DNA from: Siphonodentalium dalli | Lineage: Eukaryota; Mollusca; Scaphopoda; Gadilida; Siphonodentaliidae | DNA: 64,000 nt | Direction: 5' to 3' | NCBI GenBank assembly: GCA_032622095.1 | Contig: CP136066.1 | Location: 207,536,978-207,600,977, forward strand | In this document: positions 55,907 to 64,000 of the stretch, in pieces | Position numbering within the stretch: the stretch's first letter is position 1 | Layout: the number at the start of each line of letters is the position of its first letter | Notes under the pieces: model-generated | What the model was told of the DNA's origin: nothing | What the model saw: only the letters and a program-made list of their open reading frames with translations | Database searches by the model: none | Translations under genes and position numbers: made by a program

Positions 55907-56374
55907 ATTAACCCTTTCATCACTGAATAGATTCTCCCAGTTATAAATGGTCTATTATTCATCTGGAGCGATGCTCAAGAAATATAAGCGGACGACAGGC
56001 AGGCAGACAAACAAACAGACGATAGAAATTCAGAAGGATTCCTATTTATTAGGAGGGAAATGTTCACATAATACGTTCAACAAATTGAATCCATTTCCTA
56101 ATGGGAACTACTTGTTAATCAGTATTTTGCAACTTCTTATCTTAAAATTTGCTAAGGGAACTACCCTATATCTAACTGCAACAAAAAATTTTGAAATCTT
56201 TCTGCTCAATTTCACATGAGACAATTAACCGTTAAAAGGAAGAATTTTTCACATGAATATTTGTCAGCCTAGCAAAAATGCCAATGATCGTATCTTTTAA
56301 AGCACGTTCATGCTCCCTAAAATTAGTATAAAGAACATTCTCAATCATTAGCTTTTGTTCTAGTTTTTATGTTT

Positions 56375-57240
56375 ACCCATACCATAGTATGGTAAACATA
56401 GTGTCGTTGCCCGGATTGACCACTCGTCGTTGGTCCGTCTGTCCGTCTGTCTGTCTGTCCGTCTGTCTGTCCGTAGACACTTTACGAGTAATGCGATAAC
56501 TCAATCATTTTCTATCCGATCGAAACCAAATTTTGTATATGGGTTTCTCAACCTAAAATACAGATCGAGTTCGAATTTGGGTTTGATCCGAGATTTTGTT
56601 ACAGAGTTATGGCCCTTTTTCAACTTAGAATTAACGCATTCTGCCATAACTCAAACATTTTGTATCTGATTGGAACCAAATTTGGTATGCGAGTTTCAGA
56701 GCCCAAAATACAGATCGAGTTCGAATATGGGTTTGATCCGATTTATTTTAAAGGAGTTATGACCCTTTTTCGAAAATAAAATAAAAAAAACAAAAATCCC
56801 ATGCTATAACCAAAGTATATTTTGTCCGATTGTGTTCATATTTGATATGTAGGTTTATGATGACATGCCCCTCATCTGTATAGTTTTTGGTATTGATTGG
56901 TTGATCGGTTTAGAAAATAATTAACCCTTTACACACATGCTATCCAATGCAATAAGTTGAACATATTTCTTCTGATCTGCCTCATATTTCTTACCTAGGT
57001 TTTTCTTAGCACGTTCTTAGTCTGTATGGTTTTTGGTATTGTTTAATTAACCCTTTTCACTCTTATGTTTACTTAGAATTCACCCAAGCTGCTATGACTC
57101 AAAACATTTTTCATCTGATCAGCACCAAATTTGGTATATGAATTTATCACCCCTAAATACAGATCGAGTTCGAATATGGGTTTGATCCGATATATTTTAA
57201 CAGAGTTATGACCCTTTATAATTCAAATAATTACTGGTGG
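56375..57240. repeat. Interspersed repeat (gtccgtctgtctg / GATCGAGTTCGAAT family)
   Basis: It starts near CCCATACCATAGTATGGTAA, runs through clusters of GTCCGTCTGTCTG, then repeats units containing CAGATCGAGTTCGAATATGG, GTTTGATCCGA and GAGTTATGACCCTTT three times. The same family is present in inverted orientation at 62580-63225. Confidence 0.8.
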
Positions 57241-58299
57241 GAATTTTAAGAGAACATATCTGGCAGACCATGTGTTATTGAAATGAGTTAATTATCACTA
57301 TGTCTATGGACATGCTATAAAGCCTGATAGTGGTACTCCTGGCTGGCAGGATTTGTTATCATATTAATGTCAAATTGATTGATGGCTATCTGGTGGAGTG
57401 CTGTTTTCTGTGCAATATTAAGTTAACCCCTTTGCTGAAACAGGTTCATTACTAAAGTTTATGTAAACACTATAGGACACCTATTCTAAAATATTAAATT
57501 GGAATAGTCCATTGTTACTTAATTTGTAGGGATGTTTTACAGACATTGTTGTCTACATACACTGTTGTCTTATCTTAGACAAAAATTAATCCACACATTC
57601 CTCAGTTCCATGATGTGATGTCATTGCAAATGATTAACCCTCTCCACACATCATATGGTTTTGAAGCTTTTCGTTTGATCATTCTCCTATATTATTTCCA
57701 GGTTGATGGTGATCCACTTTTGATTTGCATGGATTTGGGATTAAAATTAAACCATTCCATAGACACATATTATGCGATTGACAGATATAATATTATCCCT
57801 TTCACTTTGATCCAGGTTCAGTAAGGGTTTCAATAAATCACCAATTATATATTCATCATTAGAGGAAATGTCTTATTTTGAAATTCCCTCAGTTGCATTT
57901 GGGCTCCAGGGTGATATTAATGGTGCTGGTATTCTTGAGACTGACTTATTGTATGGGTTTCTAAATCCAATGACATGCTTTGTATAGACTATTTTGTGTT
58001 TATCAGTTCATTAGTTTGGGTAAGATTAACCCTATTCTATCCGATTTGATAACTCAAATATTTCCATTGACTATGTTTATACATGTAGTTCTTGGCATAG
58101 TTGACAAGAACACACCCCTAACCTGCATAGTGAGGGTCATTTGGTTTATTTGCTTAAAAATATTAACATCCTCCGCCAATCCTGTTGACACAATGTGATA
58201 ACTAAATATTTTTCACATGATCACTATATTAAGTGTGAATTGTTGAAACTTTAGCACTCATGAAAAGGTTGATGTAAGGATTTATAAAATTTATAAAAA
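57241..58299. other. Intron 10 stretch with nothing recognised
   Basis: AT-rich DNA without exon-like conserved frames. Weak echoes of a tandem arrangement are visible (ATTAACCC at intervals of a few hundred bases, and similar phrases such as gtttttggtattg), perhaps very old copies of the repeat to the left. Confidence 0.4.
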
Positions 58300-58364
58300 T
58301 AGCTAATCGCTATCGCCAAGGTATGGGTTAAACATCTGCCGATCGTGATCGGCCTCTCGTTGAT

Positions 58365-59195
58365 GTAATATGGGTGATTGTGTGAGTTTTGATGTAATAT
58401 GGGTGATTGTGTGAGTTTTGATGTAATATGGGTGATTGTGTGAGTTTTGATGTAATATGGGTGATTGTGTGGTTTTTGACGTATTATGGGTGATTGTGTG
58501 GTTTTTGATGTAATATGGGTGATTGTGTGAGTTTTGATGTAATATGGGTGATTTTTGAGGTATTATGGGTGATTGTGTGGTTTTTGATGTAATATGGGTG
58601 ATTGTGTGAGTTTTGATGTAATATGGGTGATTGTGTGGTTTTTGACGTATTATGGGTGATTGTGTGGTTTTTGATGTAATATGGGTGATTGTGTGAGTTT
58701 TGATGTAATATGGGTGATTGTGTGAGTTTTGATGTAATATGGGTGATTGTGTGGTTTTTGACGTATTATGGGTGATTGTGTGGTTTTTATGTAATATGGG
58801 TGATTGTGTGATTTTTGACGTATTATGGGTGATTGTGTGGTTTTTGATGTAATATGGGTGATTGTGTGAGTTTTGATGTTATATGGGTGATTGTGTGGTT
58901 TTTGATGTAATATGGGTGATTGTGTGAGTTTTGATGTAATATGGGTGATTGTGTGGTTTTTGATGTAATATGGGTGATTGTGTGAGTTTTTATGTAATAT
59001 GGGTGATTGTGTGAGTTTTGATGTAATATGGGTGATTGTGTGAGTTTTGATGTAATATGGGTGATTGTGTGGTTTTTGACGTATTATGGGTGATTGTGTG
59101 AGTTTTTATGTAATATGGGTGATTGTGTGAGTTTTGATGTAATATGGGTGATTGTGTGAGTTTTGATGTAATATGGGTGATTGTGTGAGTTTCTC
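58365..59195. repeat. Minisatellite, about 29-bp unit, about 28 copies
   Basis: Units are variants of TGATGTAATATGGGTGATTG / TGTGAGTTT. Three types alternate: GAGTTTTGATGTAATATGGG, GGTTTTTGACGTATTATGGG and GGTTTTTGATGTAATATGGG. They recur in short blocks, which suggests a higher-order pattern. One unit has a partial deletion (gggtgatttttgaggtatta). Confidence 0.95.
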
Positions 59196-59261
59196 AACGC
59201 CTGTGCCATACGAATGATGTTTATCTCAATTGTGTTTCATTTTTCTTTTGCATGGTAAATT

Positions 59262-59543
59262 CAAGCCTGCAAATAGTGTCTGAAGTTGGTGATGTTCACA
59301 TTTGTCACCTTGATTATGCATTTTATCTTCTGCAAATTAGGGGATACAGAAACTTCCCATAAAGGAAAAAGTACTAATGTTAATTTAAGACTATAGATAC
59401 TTCTCAGAAGATGAGGCCTAAACAGAATGAGGTGCCCACAGGGTGAATTTGGTGATGCTAGCCCGCTGTGCAAGATGGCTTCACTAAATTCACTCTCTGA
59501 GGACCTCATTCTGCAAATGACAGACACACTATTTGCAGGCTTG
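59262..59543. mobile_element. CAAGCC-family hAT-like MITE
   Basis: The ends are CAAGCCTGCAAATAGTGT and ACACACTATTTGCAGGCTTG. The flanks GGTAAATT (59254-59261) and GGCAAGTT (59544-59551) match at 6 of 8. It retains the long spacer (gcattttatcttctgcaaat) but has lost most of the left palindrome. Confidence 0.8.
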
Positions 59544-59619
59544 GGCAAGTTGGATGAGAACCGATCATGTCGGCAGATGTTTAACCCATACCTTGGCGAT
59601 AGCGATTAGCTATAAGTTG

Positions 59620-60870
59620 AATAACTGATAATTTGTCAAAGATATGATCACAGGAATCCATATATCAGTACCCAATTTGAAATCAAAAGCTCAAATAATT
59701 TGTCTTAAGAAAGGGTTAAAGTATTTGGGGTGGGGGAGGAGTAGTTTTAAATCTCTTAACTCTGTCCCAACACCCAAGGACCTCTCACTGTGAGATCCAA
59801 CGATTTAGTGATTTCGGAGGATATGTTTAGGAGTTTAAGTTAACTCATTGAAAGAAAAGTGATAAATCCCTATCTCTGCCACTTTTGACATGCCAGATAT
59901 TCAAAATTTATTCACTTCTAAAGAGAAATTGTAATTTGCTGACAAGCCAGACTGCTTAGAACTACATTCATGTTGGGGATTCCATCTCATATTTAAATGG
60001 TACTTTAATTACCCCCCTCCCCATAAGTTTTTATTTGTTTATCAAACATGGACAGATAAGATCAGATCTGACCTGTGTATTAAATAAGGAATGCTTATAT
60101 TGTTAGGTACATGCAAGATTAAGTGTTTCATAACAGGGGTGTATGGTTTTCAAAAATATAATTAGTTTATACAATACAAAAGTATTATCTATATAATGTT
60201 ATACAGACATAATATGATGAAGATGCCGGCCCCTGTGACCCCTAAATCGAAACAGATTACCATAGTTCATATAAAAGAAATCCCTCAATTAAATGGTTTT
60301 ACACATTACAATGTTTTACAAGTAGCTTGGACACTAAAAGCCACAACCTTCAATGTTAATCTTCTAAGCGCTCTGTGGCCCCTAAAATTCAATCAACCAT
60401 GACAATATGAACAAATGGGAAAATAAGTTTCCTGGAAATATTAACAACATCTACCATCTTGATTTTCAAAACAAGGCATCACATACAATAGTCATGTAGA
60501 TTTATCTGCCTGTTACCCATTGCATAGCTAAATCATATTGGCTATCAGCCATTATTTTAATTTCAAATTGAAGGGTCTGAAGGTTTAATATATATTTTCA
60601 AAAATCAATGAGTCAATACCATAATCGAAGTGAATAGTGTGCAAAGATAACCATAGATAAGAGATATGAGGGAGAGTCCATGTACATTATAGCATGTGTC
60701 TACGGGAACCTTGGAAAGGGTTAATTATTATATAGAAGACACTTATATAGGTGAGGGGACCCTTAATATCTCACCCTGTAATGAAATTTTAAGAATAGGA
60801 GTGTTATGCTGCCATTAATCAATTTGACAGATATGATCAACAATTAGCCAGCCACCAGTGTTGTTGTTCC
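59620..60870. other. Intron 10 stretch with nothing recognised
   Basis: AT-rich DNA with no exon, RNA gene or clear mobile element identified. An open frame of 68 codons (60196-60402) has no recognisable features. Confidence 0.4.
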
Positions 60871-60879
60871 CCGAATTTT

Positions 60880-61980
60880 TTTTTTTTTTGGGGACTATTA
60901 AGATAGCCGGTGTCCGTCCGTGCGTCGTGCCGTGCGTCCGTGTCCGGAAATGGTTTCCGGATGATAACTTTAGTTTCGGTTATTAGATCAAAAGCAAATT
61001 TCATAGGTGAGTTTATCAGACCAAAATAAAGGTCAAGTTCGAATATGGGTTTGCTCCGCCCATTTTTGCGAGAGTTATGGCCCTTTTTTGACTTAGAAAA
61101 CCCCTGAAAGTTGGTTTCCGGATGATAACTTTAGTAGAGTTAATCTGATTCAAACCAAATTTGGTGTATTACTTTCTCCCAGCAAAACACAGGGTAAGTT
61201 CGAACTTGGGTTCTGCCCGACCATTTTTGGCAGAGTTATGCCCCTTTTTCGACATAGAAAATTCAGTGTTTCTTCTGTTTTTTGGTTTCCGGATGATAAC
61301 TTGATTTTGGATTGTTTATATGCAAAACTTATATCAAAATACAGCTCAAGTTCGAATTTCGGTTTAATCCGATAATTTTTGCGAGAGTAATGGCCCTCTT
61401 TTGTCCGCCGACCCGACATATAAAACCCCAAAAGTTGGTGTCCGGATGATAACTTTAGTAGAGTTAATCAGATTTAAACCAAATTTGGTATGTGTCTTTC
61501 TCCCAGCAAAACACAGGTCAAGTTCGAATTCGGGTTCCGCCCGCCAATTTTCACCAGAGTTATGTCCCTTTTTTACTTAGAATTTTTGCCAATTTGAGGT
61601 TTCCTGTTGATAACTTTAGTAAATGTGTACTGAATGAAATTAAATTTGGTATATGTAGGTTTACTAGCACAAAAGACAGATCAAATTCGATTTCGTGTTC
61701 CGCCATGCCAATTTTTATGCGCAAACAACGGTCGTATCAAGCCGATGCTTAGAGGCGGACATGAGGTCTACTGACCTTTTATTCGACTTGTTTTACTTAG
61801 AAAATTTCTCACTTTTTCGGTTTCCGGATGATATCTCAAGTTTGGATCCTTTAATTGCAAATACCGTTTTTATGTGGATCAGTCATATCACGATACAGGT
61901 CAAGTTCGAATTTGAGTTTGAACCGATGATTTTTCTCAGAGTTATGGGCTTTTCAACTTAGAAAATTCAATTTTTCTTGT
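60880..61980. repeat. Interspersed repeat, five tandem-like units
   Basis: Repeated units with GGTTTCCGGATGATAACTTT, ACCAAATTTGGTATG or similar, ACAGGTCAAGTTCGAATTCG, GGGTTCCGCCCGCCAATTTT and GAGTTATGGCCCTTTTT. It starts with gtccgtccgtgcgtcgtgcc after a T run. Relatives are at 13310, 15155 and 56375. Confidence 0.8.
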
Positions 61981-62579
61981 AATTTTCTTCATTTTATGCC
62001 AATTTGAGGTTATATTTTTACTTGTAAGAGTTTTTTTAAGATTTGTTTATTTGTATGCATGTCAGTAATGAGACAATGCACAAGTGTCTTATCCATATAC
62101 ATGTAGTATACTTCTACAAAGCCTCCGCTCCAAATGAAGCCACCGGTTCGGGGGACACTAGCCGAGCGGCCTTTTATTTATCTTTGACTTCATCTAACAA
62201 CCCACCAGAGCTCTGTATCATATGTCATTACTCATTTCATAACAGATTTCACTTGGAATGACAACATCTATAAAATTTACTCTCATAGACTCTGGATATT
62301 GGATGTTCACATGGTAATTTATTGATATCATTTAATATATTACATCAACTATTGCAGTAAAATCTTCATATTTTCAAAACAAGATATCACACCTAATTAA
62401 TCGTATAAAACTAAAATAAATGAAAGTGTCAATGACAATTTAATTTTTTTTATTATTTAAATGTTTTTATTTAAAACCGGTATTATTAAAAAAGTAAAAA
62501 AAAAAATTTAATATTTGTTTTGGTTAAATTGAGCAAGGAGTTAAATCTAAAAAAAAAATCACATATTTTTCCAATTAAA

Positions 62580-63225
62580 AAAAAGAAAGAAGGGTCATAA
62601 CTCCTTTAAAATAAATCGGATCAAACCAATATTCGAACTCGATATGTATTTTGGGCTGAGAAACTTACATAGCAAATTTTTGTTCCAATCAAATAAAAGT
62701 TGTTTGAGTTTTCTGCATTTCGGTTCTGTATCAGCACTTGAGAGGTACATGTAGTACAGCACCCCATCAATCATCAAGTGTTTGTCATTCCGGGTGTCCT
62801 CTCCTTTGTCGAGGGCATCCAGAACTGATGCAATTTCCGGGTCTTTCTTTTGTTCCTCAAGCATATTGAAGTTGGGCTTGTTGAACAAGAGATCAGTAGG
62901 TTGGTAGGCCTTACCAATTTGATTTTTCTCGGCAGCTCCTTGGGAGTTACCTCGCAGCTTGCAAAATGCATGAATTCTAAGTCGAAAAAGGGCCATAACT
63001 CTGTAAAAAAAACTCGGATCAAACCCATATTCGAACTCGATCTGTATTTCTGGGCTGAGAAACCCATATATCAAATTTGGTTCTGATCGGATAGAAAATG
63101 TTTGAGTTATCACATAACACGTAAAGTGTCTACTGTCAGATGGACAGACAGACGGACAGACAAACGATTAGCGGTCAATCCAGACGTCGACACTAAGTGT
63201 ACCATACTATGGTATGGGTACACAT
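62580..63225 (-). repeat. Interspersed repeat, inverted relative of 56375
   Basis: On the minus strand it begins ACCCATACCATAGTATGGTA and runs through GACAGACGGACAGACAAACG (complement), TTTGATCCGAG and GGCCCTTTTTCGACTTAGAA. It is interrupted by a foreign segment at about 62721-62963. Confidence 0.8.
62721..62963 (-). pseudogene. Retroelement polyprotein fragment (integrase-region-like), within a repeat
   Basis: The minus strand encodes about 80 residues, including NKPNFNMLEEQKKDPEIASV and LDALDKG...HLMIDGVLYYMY. The pattern of a short helical segment with DPEI followed by xxxxDGVLYY is like the region just before the zinc-binding motif of Ty3/Gypsy-type integrases. No HHCC residues, catalytic core, LTR or other polyprotein part is present. 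On both sides the surrounding repeat continues (…LFRLRIHAF and …LKQLLFDWN). Confidence 0.4.
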
Positions 63226-63336
63226 AAAAATGGCTAAGGAAATATATTTTGTCAAATTTGCTGTCAAAACGGACCGGGCATCTTTAAATATGTTCTCACG
63301 GCAGCTCATGTCCTTTGTTGTCTCTTTTCCTTACAG

Positions 63337-63890
63337 ATCTGCCTGTGTATTCATTTGATAATACTGGAGGTGTCGCTGCCGAGTTACACTTCACTCAGGG
63401 CGCAGATGTTAAATTCCCACAAAACATCACAGGATTCAACAATGGAGCGACGATGTTCACTAGTAAATCTTCAGACAATAGTAGCGTGGGGACAGTGTTG
63501 ACGTCTCAGTCGAATAATGTTGCCACGACATCAGGTATACAGAGCTCTTCTCTGAATGCGAATCTCAACGCCACTGCCCCCAAAACCATAGACTCTCAGG
63601 GGCTCGCGAGTTTGATAGAGACATTTATGAAAAGCAGCGGCGAAAAACAACCACAAATAATTCTTAATTCTGGGGAAGGTTTGGACTTAGCTTCGGGAGA
63701 AGAGGTTAATATCAGCATAGGCTCTGATAATCAGCAAATGTTTTCAATAAGTTCGCAAGATTTACAGAGTTTCTTGAATGAGAATTGTGGATCGTTATCG
63801 CTTCCATCGGGTGAAATGAACAGCAGTATGCAAGTGGATTCTTATCAAAATGTGGCGGCAGTCGAGAATGTTCATACAGAGAATGAATGA
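63337..63890 (+). CDS. REL: Rel/NF-kB exon 11: C-terminal tail and stop
   Basis: The exon is 554 nt, with acceptor tccttacag| and stop TGA at 63888-63890. It encodes residues 381-564, starting DLPVYSFDNTGGVAAELHFT. The tail is rich in Ser, Asn, Gln, Gly and Thr and low in order-promoting residues, apart from two acidic-hydrophobic patches: LASLIETFMK (470-479) and SSQDLQSFLNEN (519-530). These resemble short transactivation motifs; that role is inferred. There are no ankyrin repeats, so this is not a p100/p105-type protein. Adding all exons gives 1695 nt, or 564 residues, near the usual size for p65 and c-Rel. Confidence 0.92.
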
Positions 63891-63918
63891 ACACAGATGT
63901 TGAGATCGGAAAATGGAC

Positions 63919-64000
63919 TTAACCCTTTCATGACGGGAGCTGCGCTGGTGCAGCATTAAAGATCCTCCGCATATATAAGAGAATGCATTCGCACAGGTTT
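63919..64000. mobile_element. piggyBac-like MITE in the Rel 3'UTR (left part)
   Basis: TTAA (63919-63922) and CCCTTTCATGACGGGAGCTG, GGTGCAGCATTAAAGATCC, then a deletion joining directly to CGCATATATAAGAGAATGC and the right arm GCACAGGTTT. It begins 28 nt after the Rel stop and runs off the window. Confidence 0.88.
63955..63960 (+). promoter_or_regulatory. Candidate poly(A) signal ATTAAA inside the MITE
   Basis: ATTAAA lies 65 nt after the Rel stop, on the sense strand, in the same MITE arm that carries ATTAAA after the DYNC2LI1 stop. No AATAAA occurs between stop and this site. The downstream GU-rich element would fall at or beyond the window edge. Confidence 0.35.

Larger units (their letters stand above)
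58300..59612. mobile_element. Element bounded by a perfect 43-bp inverted repeat, filled by a minisatellite
   Basis: 58300-58342 and 59570-59612 are exact reverse complements over 43 bp (TAGCTAATCGCTATCGCCAA / GGTATGGGTTAAACATCTGC / CGA). Between them lie the 29-bp minisatellite (58365-59195) and a CAAGCC-family MITE (59262-59543). No clear target duplication was seen. Confidence 0.75.

Noticed and set aside
58365-59195. Array of short direct repeats as a CRISPR-like locus
   Set aside because: Units are contiguous 29-bp minisatellite copies without unique spacers, inside a eukaryotic intron.

Overview
This is nuclear DNA from a multicellular animal, probably a marine invertebrate and most likely a mollusc or other lophotrochozoan. 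The lineage is inferred from the mix of repeats and from the divergence of the proteins, so it is not certain. Short exons (46-218 nt, apart from a 554-nt last exon) with GT..AG borders sit in long AT-rich introns. No bacterial-type operon, CRISPR array, tRNA or rRNA was recognised.

Two host genes lie head to tail on the + strand. (1) At 272-19073 are the last seven coding exons of the dynein-2 light intermediate chain gene DYNC2LI1, a retrograde intraflagellar-transport motor subunit. They give 165 C-terminal residues with every splice phase compatible; the 5' part lies before the window. (2) At 40790-63890 is an apparently complete coding sequence for a class II Rel/NF-kB transcription factor. 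Its eleven exons sum to 1695 nt, or 564 residues. The order is an N-terminal extension, Rel homology domain, KRKRK nuclear localisation signal, basic linker, and a Ser/Asn/Gln-rich tail with acidic-hydrophobic patches. There are no ankyrin repeats. I see no functional link between the two genes beyond being neighbours.

Most of the rest is non-autonomous transposons, many with readable target-site duplications (TSDs): (a) about 16 piggyBac-like MITEs (TTAA TSD, ends starting CCCTT), nearly all carrying one or more copies of a shared 67-nt hairpin core; (b) hAT-like elements with 8-bp TSDs, including a palindromic family with CAAGCC ends; (c) near-perfect palindromic MITEs with a TA TSD; (d) a second TTAA family with AGATGG-type ends; (e) Helitrons with TC...hairpin...CTAG termini inserted between A and T; (f) a 2.5-kb element with inverted repeats of about 300 bp; (g) a widespread interspersed repeat family containing the motif GATAACTTTAGTA. 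Nesting is up to three levels deep. Tandem arrays lie at 19.9-21.0 kb (46-bp and about 160-bp units), 44.2-45.0 kb (96-bp palindrome units), 52.2-53.1 kb (57-bp units) and 58.3-59.2 kb (about 29-bp units).

Layout: 0-19.1 kb DYNC2LI1 3' half; 19.1-40.7 kb intergenic and repeat-filled, perhaps holding non-coding 5' exons of the Rel gene; 40.7-63.9 kb Rel gene; 63.9-64 kb start of a MITE in its 3'UTR. The most notable observation is that the same MITE family, in the same orientation, begins 11-29 nt after the stop codon of both genes and places an ATTAAA hexamer on the sense strand there.
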